Assembly (NCBI RefSeq): GCF_014648175.1
Contig: NZ_BMQP01000023.1
Location: forward strand, 62,001 to 126,000
Source of the DNA: Planobispora rosea
Lineage (GTDB): Bacteria; Actinomycetota; Actinomycetes; Streptosporangiales; Streptosporangiaceae
DNA length: 64,000 bases
Direction: 5' to 3'
The translations under genes and the position numbers were made by a program. A model generated the notes under the pieces. That model made no database searches. It saw only the letters and a list, made by a program, of their open reading frames with translations, and was not told where the DNA came from. Positions 29,404-37,853 of the stretch are shown one piece after another (position 1 is the stretch's first letter; each line of letters opens with the position of its first letter).

Positions 29404-29807
29404 CGGACGCCACCGACATCGACTGGGACGCGCTGCGTGCCGAGGCCGTACGGGCGATGGGCAACGCCTACGCGCCGTACTCCAAGTTCCCGGTGGGCGC
29501 CGCCGCGCTGGTGGACGACGGGCGGATCGTGTCCGGCTGCAACGTGGAGAACGCCTCCTACGGGGTCGGCCTGTGCGCCGAGTGCGGGCTGGTCTCCGCG
29601 CTCCAGGCGGGCGGGGGCGGCCGCCTGGTCGCGTTCACCTGCGTGGACGGGCACGAGGAGCTGCTCATGCCGTGCGGGCGCTGCCGCCAGCTGCTGTTCG
29701 AGTTCGGCGGGAACGACCTGCTCGTGGAGACCGTGGACGGGCCGAAGCCGATGGCGGAGATCCTGCCGTACGCCTTCGGTCCCGATGATCTGAGCCGGGG
29801 GACCTGA
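29400..29807 (+). CDS. cdd: Cytidine deaminase
   Basis: 135 aa homotetrameric-type enzyme; converts cytidine and deoxycytidine to uridine forms. Zinc site: CAECG (about residues 59-63, with the catalytic Glu) and PCGRC (about 93-97); substrate loop SKFPVGAA and NVENASYG. Translationally coupled to the nucleoside permease and 2 bp ahead of thymidine phosphorylase. Confidence 0.96.
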   Translation: MTDATDIDWDALRAEAVRAMGNAYAPYSKFPVGAAALVDDGRIVSGCNVENASYGVGLCAECGLVSALQAGGGGRLVAFTCVDGHEELLMPCGRCRQLLFEFGGNDLLVETVDGPKPMAEILPYAFGPDDLSRGT

Positions 29808-29809
29808 TC

Positions 29810-31090
29810 ATGGATGCCATCGACGTCATCGTCACCAAGCGGGACGGCCGCGAGCTGTCCCGGGAGCAGATCGACTGGGTGATCGACGCCTACACCGGGG
29901 GTGTGGTCGCCGACGAGCAGATGTCCGCGCTCGCGATGGCGATCCTGCTCAACGGGATGACCCGGCGGGAGATCGCCGAGTGGACCCAGGCGATGATCCG
30001 CTCCGGGTCGCGGATGGACTGGTCCGCGCTGCCGGGCCGTACCACCGACAAGCACTCCACCGGCGGCGTCGGCGACAAGATCACCCTGCCGCTGGCCCCG
30101 CTGGTCGCCGCGTGCGGCGGCTACGTCCCGCAGCTGTCGGGGCGCGGCCTGGGCCACACCGGCGGCACGCTGGACAAGCTGGAGTCCATCCCGGGCTGGC
30201 GGGCCTCGCTCTCCAACGACGAGATGCTCGACGTGCTGGGCAGGGCCGGCGCGGTCATCTGCGCGGCGGGCGACGGTCTCGCCCCGGCCGACAAGAAGCT
30301 CTACGCGCTGCGGGACGTGACCGGCACGGTCGAGTCGATCCCGCTGATCGCCTCCTCGATCATGTCCAAGAAGATCGCGGAGGGCACCGGCGCGCTGGTC
30401 CTGGACGTGAAGGTCGGTTCCGGGGCGTTCATGAAGACCGTGGACCGGGCCCGCGAGCTGGCCACGACCATGGTCGAGCTGGGCACCGACGCCGGGGTGA
30501 CCACCGTCGCCCTGCTCACCGCGATGGACCGCCCGCTGGGCTGCGCGGTGGGCAACGCGCTGGAGGTGACCGAGTCCGTGGAGGTGCTCGCCGGCGGCGG
30601 GCCCGCGGACGTGGTCGAGCTGACCGTGCGGCTGGCGCGCGAGATGCTCCAGGCGGCGGGCGTGACCGGGGGCAAGGATCCGGAGGAGGCGCTGAAGGAC
30701 GGCTCGGCGATGGACGCCTGGCGCCGGATGATCACCGCTCAGGGCGGTGACCCGGACGCCCTGCTGCCCCGGGCCGCCGAGACCATGGAGATCACCGCGC
30801 CCTCGTCGGGCGTGCTGACCAGGCTCGACGCGTACGGCGTGGGCCTGGCCGCCTGGCGGCTGGGGGCCGGCCGGGAGCGCAAGGAGGACCCGGTGTCCTT
30901 CGGCGCCGGCATCATGCTGCACGCCAAGCCGGGCGACCTGGTCCGCGAGGGCCAGCCGCTGATGACCCTGCACGCCGACGAGACCTCCCGCTTCGAGCGG
31001 GCGCTGGCCGCGCTGGAGGGCGCCTACGCGGTCGGGGACTCCGGCGACCAGGACATGCTCCCCCTGGTGATCGACCGCATCACCGCCTGA
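29810..31090 (+). CDS. deoA: Thymidine/pyrimidine nucleoside phosphorylase
   Basis: 426 aa; phosphorolysis of thymidine or deoxyuridine to base plus deoxyribose-1-phosphate. Signature GRTTDKHSTGGVGDKITLPL (phosphate site), LSGRGLGHTGGTLDKLESIP, and SSIMSKKIAEG. Last gene of the uptake-salvage operon; a perfect 44-nt palindrome follows. Confidence 0.96.
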   Translation: MDAIDVIVTKRDGRELSREQIDWVIDAYTGGVVADEQMSALAMAILLNGMTRREIAEWTQAMIRSGSRMDWSALPGRTTDKHSTGGVGDKITLPLAPLVAACGGYVPQLSGRGLGHTGGTLDKLESIPGWRASLSNDEMLDVLGRAGAVICAAGDGLAPADKKLYALRDVTGTVESIPLIASSIMSKKIAEGTGALVLDVKVGSGAFMKTVDRARELATTMVELGTDAGVTTVALLTAMDRPLGCAVGNALEVTESVEVLAGGGPADVVELTVRLAREMLQAAGVTGGKDPEEALKDGSAMDAWRRMITAQGGDPDALLPRAAETMEITAPSSGVLTRLDAYGVGLAAWRLGAGRERKEDPVSFGAGIMLHAKPGDLVREGQPLMTLHADETSRFERALAALEGAYAVGDSGDQDMLPLVIDRITA

Positions 31091-31092
31091 TC

Positions 31093-31136
31093 CGCGTTCC
31101 CGGCCGCCCGCCGTACGGCGGGCGGCCGGGAACGCG
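31093..31136. terminator. Perfect 44-nt palindrome between convergent genes
   Basis: Self-complementary from end to end (CGCGTTCCCGG arm start, GTAC centre). It lies between deoA and the convergent marR-type gene and could terminate both directions; no U-run. Confidence 0.75.
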
Positions 31137-31141
31137 CGCGT

Positions 31142-31582
31142 TCAGAGGGCGTCGGCCGTCTCCGGGACCGGCGCCTCGCCGGGGAGGGGGCAGGGCGGAA
31201 GCGGGGGAGCGTCGGGAGAGAAGGCGCGCAGGACCACCGCGCGGTGGGTGGGCCGCGCCTCCGCGTGGCGGGCCCGGCCCTCCTCGGTGATGACCACGTA
31301 GATGCCCCGCCGGTCGGCCTCGCACATCCCGCGGCGCACCAGACCGGCCTTCTCCAGGCGGGCGATCACCCGGGAGCACGCGCTCTGGCTGAGATGCACG
31401 GCGTCGGCGATCTCCTGGGCGCGGTACTTCTCCTGGTCGCGCTCCACCATGCGCTCCAGGACCTCGAACTCGCTCACGCCGAGATCGTGCTTGTCGGAGA
31501 GCTCCCGCTCCAGGGCGCAGGAGATCGAGGCGTGCCTGGCCAGCACCTCGCGCCAGGCCTGGACGGCGGACTCCTCGCTCAT
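31142..31582 (-). CDS. MarR-family transcriptional regulator
   Basis: 146 aa winged-helix repressor: DLGVSEFEVLERMVERDQ, then AQEIADAVHLSQSACSRVIA (recognition helix), LEKAGLVRRGMCEADRRGIYV and VITEEGRARH (wing and dimer helix). Divergent from an MFS exporter, the classic repressor-target layout; the shared promoter has repeated CATTAGATGC boxes. I start at ATG 31582 (MSEESAVQAW); in-frame ATGs further upstream fall inside the operator region. The C-terminus is Pro-rich. Confidence 0.9.
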   Translation of the reverse strand: MSEESAVQAWREVLARHASISCALERELSDKHDLGVSEFEVLERMVERDQEKYRAQEIADAVHLSQSACSRVIARLEKAGLVRRGMCEADRRGIYVVITEEGRARHAEARPTHRAVVLRAFSPDAPPLPPCPLPGEAPVPETADAL

Positions 31583-31606
31583 GCGGCGGATCGTACCATG
31601 CGTGAA

Positions 31607-31661
31607 CATTAGATGCATTCGAATTAAATGCCTTTGCATTAGATGCGTGTGCATGTATTGT
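31607..31661 (+). promoter_or_regulatory. MFS promoter with repeated MarR-type boxes
   Basis: CATTAGATGC occurs at 31607-31616 and 31637-31646, exactly 30 bp apart; GCATT (31615-31619) and AATGC (31627-31631) form an inverted repeat. TTTGCA (31633-31638), 17 bp, TATTGT (31656-31661) is a good promoter that overlaps the second box, 8 bp before the ATG at 31670. Confidence 0.6.
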
Positions 31662-31669
31662 CTGACGAC

Positions 31670-33109
31670 ATGATCTCCTCGACACACGATGAGCGCATGC
31701 ACGACGAGCGCTGGAACGGCCGTCTCTGGGCGGCGCTCACGGTGCTGTGCGCAGTGGTCTTCCTTGACGCGCTGGACGTCTCGATGGTGGGCGTCGCCCT
31801 GCCGTCCATCCAGGCGGACCTCGGTCTGTCCACCTCCGCCCTCCAGTGGGTGGTCAGCGGCTACGTGCTCGGATACGGCGGTCTGCTCCTGCTCGGGGGC
31901 CGGACCGCCGACCTGCTCGGGCGGCGCAGGGTCTTCCTGGTCGCGCTGGCGGTCTTCGCCGTGGCCTCCCTCCTGGGCGGTCTGGTCAGCGACGGCACCC
32001 TGCTGATCGCGGCCCGGTTCGTCAAGGGCATCAGCGCCGCCTTCACCGCCCCCGCCGCCCTGTCGATCATCACCACCACCTTCGCCGAGGGCCCGGCCCG
32101 CAATCGGGCCCTCAGCATCTTCACCGCCTCCGGCGCCAGCGGCTTCTCCCTGGGCCTGGTCCTGTCCGGCCTGCTCACCAGCCTCGGCTGGCGCTGGACG
32201 TTCCTCATGCCCGCGCCCGTGGCGATCATCGCCCTGGTCGCGGCCCTGAAGTTCCTGCCCAAGAACCGGGAGGAGCGGGCCCCGGGCGGCTACGACCTCA
32301 TCGGCGCCGTGACCATCACCGCCTCGATGCTGCTGCTGGTCTTCGCCGTGGTGGAGGCCCCCGAGGCGGGCTGGGGCTCGGCCCGCACCGTCGGCTCGCT
32401 GATCGGCGCCGCCGTGCTGCTGGCCCTGTTCGTGCTGGCCGAGCGGAAGGTGAAGCACCCGCTGGTACGGCTCGGCATCCTGCGCTCGGGCCCGATCGTC
32501 CGCGCCAACCTCGGCCTGGTGATCCTGTTCGGCTCCTACGTCGGATTCCAGTTCGTCGCCATGCAGTACTTCCAGAACTTCCTGCACTGGTCCGCCTTGG
32601 AGACCGCACTGGCCTTCCTGCCCGCCGGTCTGCTGGTGGCGGTGACCTCCACCAAGATGGGCGGCCTGGCCGACCGCTTCGGCACCGGACGGCTGATCGC
32701 GATCGGTTCGGCGGCCCTGGCCGGGGGATACGTGTTCTTCCTGCAGATCGACGCCCATCCCAGCCTGGCCACGCTGGTCATCCCCGGCATGGTCCTGCTG
32801 GGCGTCGCCTTCGCGCTGTCCTTCCCCTCGCTCAACATCCAGGCCACCAACGGTGTCGTGGACGACGAGCAGGGCCTGGCCTCCGGCCTGCTCAACACCT
32901 CCGGCCAGGTCGGCGGCGCGGTCGTGCTGGCGATCGTGACGGCGGTGCTGACCTCCAGCACGAGCGCCGACCCGCTCGACGGCTTCCGCTCCGCGATCAC
33001 GGTCTCCGCCGTCCTGGGCGTGCTCGGCCTCGTCATCGCCCTCACCGGGCTGCGCGGGTCCCGGCGGGCCGCCGCGGTAGAGGAGGAGAAGGTCCTGGAG
33101 GCCGTCTGA
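31670..33109 (+). CDS. MFS drug exporter (DHA2-like)
   Basis: 479 aa, about 14 membrane helices. FLDALDVSMVGVALPSIQAD in helix 1 and GGRTADLLGRRRVFL (motif A) place it with actinomycin/methylenomycin-type exporters; FTASGASGFSLGLVLSGLL is motif-C-like. Start at ATG 31670, right after a -10 element, gives a leaderless message. Probably repressed by the divergent MarR protein. Confidence 0.9.
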   Translation: MISSTHDERMHDERWNGRLWAALTVLCAVVFLDALDVSMVGVALPSIQADLGLSTSALQWVVSGYVLGYGGLLLLGGRTADLLGRRRVFLVALAVFAVASLLGGLVSDGTLLIAARFVKGISAAFTAPAALSIITTTFAEGPARNRALSIFTASGASGFSLGLVLSGLLTSLGWRWTFLMPAPVAIIALVAALKFLPKNREERAPGGYDLIGAVTITASMLLLVFAVVEAPEAGWGSARTVGSLIGAAVLLALFVLAERKVKHPLVRLGILRSGPIVRANLGLVILFGSYVGFQFVAMQYFQNFLHWSALETALAFLPAGLLVAVTSTKMGGLADRFGTGRLIAIGSAALAGGYVFFLQIDAHPSLATLVIPGMVLLGVAFALSFPSLNIQATNGVVDDEQGLASGLLNTSGQVGGAVVLAIVTAVLTSSTSADPLDGFRSAITVSAVLGVLGLVIALTGLRGSRRAAAVEEEKVLEAV

Positions 33110-33127
33110 GACCACCCTCCGAGAGCC

Positions 33128-33206
33128 CTCGCGTCTCCGGCGGACACCTGGGATCCGCCGGAGGCGCGAGCCCCGCCGCCGTGGGATTCCGGGGCCCCAC
33201 GGCGGC
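33128..33206. terminator. Two tandem hairpins after the MFS gene
   Basis: First stem 17 bp with one G-U pair (33128-33144 / 33154-33170); second stem 11 bp (33175-33185 / 33196-33206). Neither has a U-run. Confidence 0.6.
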
Positions 33207-33280
33207 GGCTTCCGCGATCCGGCCGGACGGGGCTGAACCATTCCGGGTCGTCAGGCGTCCTACCAGGTAGGAGGCATACG

Positions 33281-33934
33281 ATGAACCGTTCCCGCGCCGC
33301 TCTCTCCCTGGTCGTCCCGCTCGTCCTGCTGGCCGGGTGCGGCAGCGGGACGAGCCAGGCCGTTCCCTCGGACGCCCCGCCCGCGGCGGTCACCGGGACG
33401 GTGCCCCCGCGGGACGACTCCCCGTCGCGGGCCCCGGCCGGCTCTCCGCCCGCCTCCGCCTCCCCGGCGGGGTCCGATCCGTCCGCGGCGACCCGGCTGA
33501 AGCCGCCGACGAGCACCAAGGGGGTCGAGGTCGAGCGGAGCCCCGACGCCCCGCCCCTCGTCACCGGCGTGCGGTTCGCCCGGCACCGGGGGTTCGACCG
33601 CGTGGTGGTCGACTTCAAGGGGAGCCTCCCGGGATACCGGGTCGAGTGGGTCCCCGAGCTCGTCCAGGACGGCTCCGGAGAGCCCATCGACGTCACCGGC
33701 GGCGCCTACCTCCAGGTGACGATCACCCCGGCCAACGCGCACACCGAGTCGGGCAAGCCCACCTGGACCGGCGGGCCGATCTTCCAGGCCGACCTGGGCA
33801 ACGTGCGCAACGTCGTCAGGACCGGCGACTTCGAGGCCGTGGTGGGCGTCGGCATCGTGCTGGACCGCAAGGCCGGCTTCCGCGTGCTGGAGCAGAAGCA
33901 GCCGAACCGGCTGGTCATCGACGTGGCCAACTGA
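33281..33934 (+). CDS. AMIN-like domain lipoprotein
   Basis: 217 aa. Lipobox LAGC (Cys20) after a hydrophobic signal; a Pro/Ser/Ala linker (about 21-80); then a compact beta domain (about 90-217) with GVRFARHRGFDRVVVDFKG and the closing RVLEQKQPNRLVIDVAN, the pattern of AMIN-like domains that bind wall polymers. Function unknown; predicted to sit on the outer membrane face. ATG after ACCAGGTAGGAGGC. Confidence 0.75.
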   Translation: MNRSRAALSLVVPLVLLAGCGSGTSQAVPSDAPPAAVTGTVPPRDDSPSRAPAGSPPASASPAGSDPSAATRLKPPTSTKGVEVERSPDAPPLVTGVRFARHRGFDRVVVDFKGSLPGYRVEWVPELVQDGSGEPIDVTGGAYLQVTITPANAHTESGKPTWTGGPIFQADLGNVRNVVRTGDFEAVVGVGIVLDRKAGFRVLEQKQPNRLVIDVAN

Positions 33935-33967
33935 GACCGCCGCCGGGGCCGGTGACAGAATGGGCTG

Positions 33968-34321
33968 ATGGTACGGAAAATCGACAGCGCGACACGGATC
34001 CCGGTCCCCGGCGGCAAGGTCATCGAGGAGTACGTCGGCCGGGTCAACAGCGGTGACGCGCAGATCTCGATCGCGCACATGAAGGCCCCGGCCGGATGGG
34101 ACGAGCCCGCCCAGACGCCGCAGTTCGCCGAGTACACCCTGGTGCTGGCGGGCACGGTTGTGGTGGAGCACGCGGAGGGAAGCACCGAGGTCCACGCCGG
34201 GCAGGCGTTCGTGAGCGAGCCCGGGGAGAAGGTCCGTTACAGCTGCGGTCCCGAGGGCGCCGAGTACGTCGCGGTCTGCCTGCCGGCCTTCTCTCCGGAG
34301 ACGGTCAACCGCGAAGAATAG
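33968..34321 (+). CDS. Cupin-domain protein
   Basis: 117 aa single-domain cupin. Motif-like segments PQFAEYTLVLAGTVVVEHAE and VHAGQAFVSEPGEKVRYSCG; the usual metal His cluster is incomplete, so it may bind a small ligand without catalysis. ATG six bases after the -10-like CAGAAT, suggesting a leaderless message. Lies between the AMIN-like lipoprotein and adenosine deaminase genes. Confidence 0.75.
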   Translation: MVRKIDSATRIPVPGGKVIEEYVGRVNSGDAQISIAHMKAPAGWDEPAQTPQFAEYTLVLAGTVVVEHAEGSTEVHAGQAFVSEPGEKVRYSCGPEGAEYVAVCLPAFSPETVNREE

Positions 34322-34404
34322 TCCCCGTCCCGGGACGCCCGGCCGCCGGGCGGCTCGCGGAATCACCACATCTCACACGAGACGGCTGATCAGGCCCGGA
34401 GCAG

Positions 34405-34410
34405 TAGGAT
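34405..34410 (+). promoter_or_regulatory. -10 element of leaderless add
   Basis: TAGGAT ends six bases before the ATG of adenosine deaminase, and no ribosome-binding site precedes that ATG. No clear -35. Confidence 0.45.
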
Positions 34411-34416
34411 TACGAA

Positions 34417-35496
34417 ATGAGTCAGCTACCCACTCTTGAGGAGATCCGCCGGGCTCCCAAGGTCTTGCTCCACGATCACCTCGACGGTGGTCTGCGGCCC
34501 GAGACCATCGTCGACCTGGCTCGCGAGACCGGCTACGACAAGCTGCCCACGACGGACCCGGGCTCCCTGCGGACCTGGTTCCAGGAGGCCTCCGACTCCG
34601 GCTCGCTGGAGCGTTACCTGGAGACCTTCGACCACACGGTCGGCGTCATGCAGACGCGCGAGTCGCTGATCCGGGTCGCCGCCGAGTGCGCCGAGGACCT
34701 CGCGGCCGACGGGGTGGTCTACGCCGAGGTGCGTTACGCACCCGAGCAGCACACCTCCGCGGGCCTGAGCCTCGAAGAGGTCATCGAGGCCGTCCTGGAG
34801 GGGTTCAGGATCGGGTCGGAGGGCCGCGGCATCCGGGTGGGCACCCTGCTGACGGCGATGCGCCACCAGGCGAGGTCCATGGAGATCGCCGAGCTCGCGG
34901 TCCGCTACCGCGACGTCGGCGTCGCCGGGTTCGACATCGCCGGGGCCGAGGCGGGTTATCCGCCCACGCGCCACCTCGACGCCTTCGAGTACCTCCAGCG
35001 GGAGAACGCCCACTTCACCATCCACGCCGGCGAGGCCTTCGGCCTGCCGTCGATCTGGCAGGCGATCCAGTGGTGCGGCGCCGACCGGCTCGGCCACGGC
35101 GTCCGGATCATCGACGACATCGCGGTGTCCGCGAACGGCGAGGCCAAGCTCGGCCGCCTGGCGGCCTACGTCCGGGACAAGCGCATCCCCCTGGAGATGT
35201 GCCCGACGTCGAACCTGCAGACCGGCGCGGCGCCGTCCATCGCCGAGCACCCGATCGGCCTGCTGCGCCGACTGAACTTCCGGGTGACGGTCAACACCGA
35301 CAACCGCCTGATGAGCGCGACCACGGTCTCGGAGGAGTTCGCCAAGCTCTCGGAGGCGTTCGGCTACGGCTGGGACGACATGCAGTGGTTCACCATCAAC
35401 GCGATGAAGTCGGCGTTCCTCCCGTTCGACGAGCGGCTGGCGCTCATCAACGGGGTCATCAAGCCCGGCTTCGCGCAGCTGAAGTGGCAGGGGTGA
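34417..35496 (+). CDS. add: Adenosine deaminase
   Basis: 359 aa TIM-barrel zinc enzyme; adenosine or deoxyadenosine to inosine forms. Zinc ligands HDHLDGGLRP (about residue 20), the catalytic HAGEAFG (His and Glu, about 205), GHGVRI (about 230) and NTDNRLM (about 295). Purine branch of the salvage set that continues with PNP at 39.5 kb. Confidence 0.96.
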   Translation: MSQLPTLEEIRRAPKVLLHDHLDGGLRPETIVDLARETGYDKLPTTDPGSLRTWFQEASDSGSLERYLETFDHTVGVMQTRESLIRVAAECAEDLAADGVVYAEVRYAPEQHTSAGLSLEEVIEAVLEGFRIGSEGRGIRVGTLLTAMRHQARSMEIAELAVRYRDVGVAGFDIAGAEAGYPPTRHLDAFEYLQRENAHFTIHAGEAFGLPSIWQAIQWCGADRLGHGVRIIDDIAVSANGEAKLGRLAAYVRDKRIPLEMCPTSNLQTGAAPSIAEHPIGLLRRLNFRVTVNTDNRLMSATTVSEEFAKLSEAFGYGWDDMQWFTINAMKSAFLPFDERLALINGVIKPGFAQLKWQG

Positions 35497-35545
35497 GCGA
35501 GCCCGCGCGAGCCGGGGCGGGCCGGCCGGCGGATGGGGTGATCCG

Positions 35546-36238
35546 GTGAAACAGGTCTTCCGGTCGAAGTTCGCACTGATCCTCGGCTGGGTGTGGGTGG
35601 CGTTCGCCGCGTTCAACGCGGTCGACCTGGTCGTCCGTTACAGCGGGCCGCCGTCGCTGGTCGCGGCGGCGGTCCTGGGGGTGCTGACGGCGGTGGTCGT
35701 CGTCACCTGCCTGCGCCCCGCGATCGTCCTCACCGAGGAGGGCGTGCTGGTCCGCAACCCATTCAGGAACGTCTCCGTCCCCTGGACGGCGGTGGACGAC
35801 GTCACGGTCTCGCACGCGATCACGATCTCGTCCGGCGGCCGTGCCGTGCGGTGCTGGACGCCGCAGACCACCTCCAGGGAGCGGGCGTCGGCCGTACGGC
35901 GCGCACAGCGGCCCGCCTCCGCACGCGGGCTCGCCACCGAGCCCGTCCGGACCGCGGCGGAGCAGGCCGCGGCCGAGGCCCTGGCGGGCAGGACGCACAC
36001 CGACTGGGTGGCCGAGCAGATCACCGAGCGGGCCGAGGCCGCCAAGCGTGCGGCGAGAGGTCCCGGCCGGGCATCGGGAACCCCGGCGGACGCCGGAGCC
36101 GTGCCCGGTTCCGGCCCCGGCTCCGGACCCGGGGTGGCGCCGGGTCCGGGCGCCATGCGGGTCACCTGGGCGCCGCTCGCCCTGGCCGTGCTGGGCGCCG
36201 CGATCGCCCTGGTGGTGGCGGCCGTCGTCGTCTCCTGA
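35546..36238 (+). CDS. PH-domain membrane protein
   Basis: 230 aa. Two N-terminal helices (about 9-28 and 36-56) precede a bacterial PH-like domain (about 58-100) with the typical ITLTEEGVLVRNPF-like line (IVLTEEGVLVRNPFRN) and VPWTAVDDVTV. A charged, Gly/Pro-rich middle region then leads to a C-terminal helix (about 207-228). Role unknown. GTG start, 50 bp after add, possibly co-transcribed. Confidence 0.72.
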   Translation: MKQVFRSKFALILGWVWVAFAAFNAVDLVVRYSGPPSLVAAAVLGVLTAVVVVTCLRPAIVLTEEGVLVRNPFRNVSVPWTAVDDVTVSHAITISSGGRAVRCWTPQTTSRERASAVRRAQRPASARGLATEPVRTAAEQAAAEALAGRTHTDWVAEQITERAEAAKRAARGPGRASGTPADAGAVPGSGPGSGPGVAPGPGAMRVTWAPLALAVLGAAIALVVAAVVVS

Positions 36239-36303
36239 GAGACGTCCCGCGAGTCGCCGCCGCGGCTCCCCGGCCGTTCCGCGTCAGGCGTCGACGTCAG
36301 GCG

Positions 36304-37728
36304 TCAGGCGTCACGGGGGCGCCAGGCCGCCACGAGGTCCTCGGGGGTGACCAGGGTCACCTCCGCGGTCGCCGAGCCGCTCCGGGAGACGGCGAACAGG
36401 GGGACCCCGGCGTCGGCGCCCGGCAGCTTGGACCGGCGGACGATGAGCGCGTCCAGGTCGCGCCGGTCGAACGGCCGGTCCTCCCGCCACGCGACCGCGC
36501 CGGTCATGGTGATCCTCTCGCCGACCGGCTCGCGGTCCGTCCCGACGACGTCGATCTCCGGGCCGCCGGCGCGGGTCCAGTAGCCGCCGACCGCCCCGGT
36601 CCCGCGCGGCAGTCCGTCCATCCGCCGCAGGGACTCCCGGACCAGGGGCACCACGGCGGCGCTCCGCCACGCCTCCCACGACCGGAGCACGCGGGTCAGG
36701 GCCAGGTCGCCCCGGCCCCGCTCGATCTCCGGGAGCCGGGGACCGGCGAAGGCGAGCCAGAACCACAGGTGCGTGTCCGCGAGCCGGTAGCGGGTCTCGC
36801 GCGAGGGCCGGACGGACAGGGGCAGCTCGGCGACGAGGAGGCGCCGCTCCACCAGGGACTGCAACGCGCGGTTGAGCGAGGCCCTGGGCACCTCGGGTAC
36901 GGCGCGGCCGATCGCGGAGTGGGTGCGCGCCCCCGAGGCGACGGCCTCCAGGACGGTCCGGGCCTGCGTGTCCGGCGCCAGCTCCGCGGAGAGGGCGCGT
37001 TCGCCGGTCACCAGCAGCGCGGACGCCGGGTCGGCCAGGGCCGGGCGGAGGTGGTCCCGGACGGCGAGGCCCCGGGGCCAGCGCGCGCAGATCATCGGCA
37101 GGCCGCCGGAGACCAGGTGGGCGTCGACGGCCTCGGCCGCGGGCAGCTCCAGGACCGAGGCCAGATCGGCGGGCGTGAGCGGGTGGAGCACCATCTCGGC
37201 GGCCCGCATGTAGAAAGGCCTGCCGGGCTGGTTGACCGCCTCCATCGTCGCGGCGTCCGACCCGACGAGGATGAGCAGGACGGGGCGGCGGGACAGTTCC
37301 CGGGCGAACACCAGCTGCAGGACGCCTTCGACGCCGGGGTCGCTCGCGAGCAGGCTGGGGAACTCGTCCACGACGATGACGCCGGGGGAGTCCCGGGGGA
37401 CGGCCTCCGCCACGAGCCGCAGCGCCTCCTCCCAGGACCCGGCCGTCCGGCCGGCGAGAGACGGGGCGCCGGGCAGCGTGGAGGCGGCAGCCGCCTCCAG
37501 GAACTCCCGGCGTTGCCGGTCCGGCGACCCGGGGATGACGGAGTAGAACAGGTGCGGCACGTCCGACCGCCGGACGAACTCCTCCACCAGCCTGGACTTG
37601 CCGACGCGGCGGCGGCCCCGCAGCAGGACGGCCCGTCCCGGCCGGCCGCCCCGCCCGCCCGACTCCACCCGGGCCAGGGCCCGCTGGAGTCTCTCCAGCT
37701 CAGGGGCCCTTTCCAAGAAACGGTCCAT
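36304..37728 (-). CDS. AAA ATPase with DUF234-type C-terminal region
   Basis: 474 aa. STAND-like/archaeal-type ATPase: FLERAPELERLQRALA, Walker A RGRRRVGKSRL (about residues 39-49), Walker B GVIVVDEFPSLL, sensor VLLILVGSDA. A winged helix follows (about 260-320, GRAVPEVPRASLNRALQSLV, ERRLLVAELPLS), then a DUF234-like nuclease-fold tail (about 380-474, with GPEIDVV and FDRRDLDALIVRRSK). Related proteins occur mostly in archaea and actinobacteria; function unclear. ATG after GGAGGGCG, with three operator-like repeats upstream. Confidence 0.75.
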   Translation of the reverse strand: MDRFLERAPELERLQRALARVESGGRGGRPGRAVLLRGRRRVGKSRLVEEFVRRSDVPHLFYSVIPGSPDRQRREFLEAAAASTLPGAPSLAGRTAGSWEEALRLVAEAVPRDSPGVIVVDEFPSLLASDPGVEGVLQLVFARELSRRPVLLILVGSDAATMEAVNQPGRPFYMRAAEMVLHPLTPADLASVLELPAAEAVDAHLVSGGLPMICARWPRGLAVRDHLRPALADPASALLVTGERALSAELAPDTQARTVLEAVASGARTHSAIGRAVPEVPRASLNRALQSLVERRLLVAELPLSVRPSRETRYRLADTHLWFWLAFAGPRLPEIERGRGDLALTRVLRSWEAWRSAAVVPLVRESLRRMDGLPRGTGAVGGYWTRAGGPEIDVVGTDREPVGERITMTGAVAWREDRPFDRRDLDALIVRRSKLPGADAGVPLFAVSRSGSATAEVTLVTPEDLVAAWRPRDA

Positions 37729-37737
37729 CGCCCTCCA

Positions 37738-37816
37738 ACAGTCTCATCCATGAGACTGTCAGCCGCGAGACCATCACGGATGAAACCATCGGTCGTGGTT
37801 GTCCCATGCTTGGGAC
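37738..37816 (-). promoter_or_regulatory. Three operator-like palindromes, 30-bp period
   Basis: Site 1 at 37741-37756 is GTCTCAT-CC-ATGAGAC, perfect and extended by ACA/TGT on both sides (37738-37759). Site 3 at 37801-37816 is GTCCCA-TGCT-TGGGAC. A degenerate copy (CCATCACGGATGAAAC) at 37771-37786 lies exactly midway. Start-to-start spacing is 30 bp each time. They fill the 125-bp gap upstream of the ATPase gene, and site 1 abuts its ribosome-binding site. Confidence 0.7.
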
Positions 37817-37853
37817 GGTCCGGACCGGGCCCCTCCGGCGCGGGAACCGTCCC

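Noticed and set aside
31585..33241. N-terminal extension of the MarR frame to 699 codons
   Set aside because: Runs antisense through the MFS exporter; only the last 146 residues are MarR-like.
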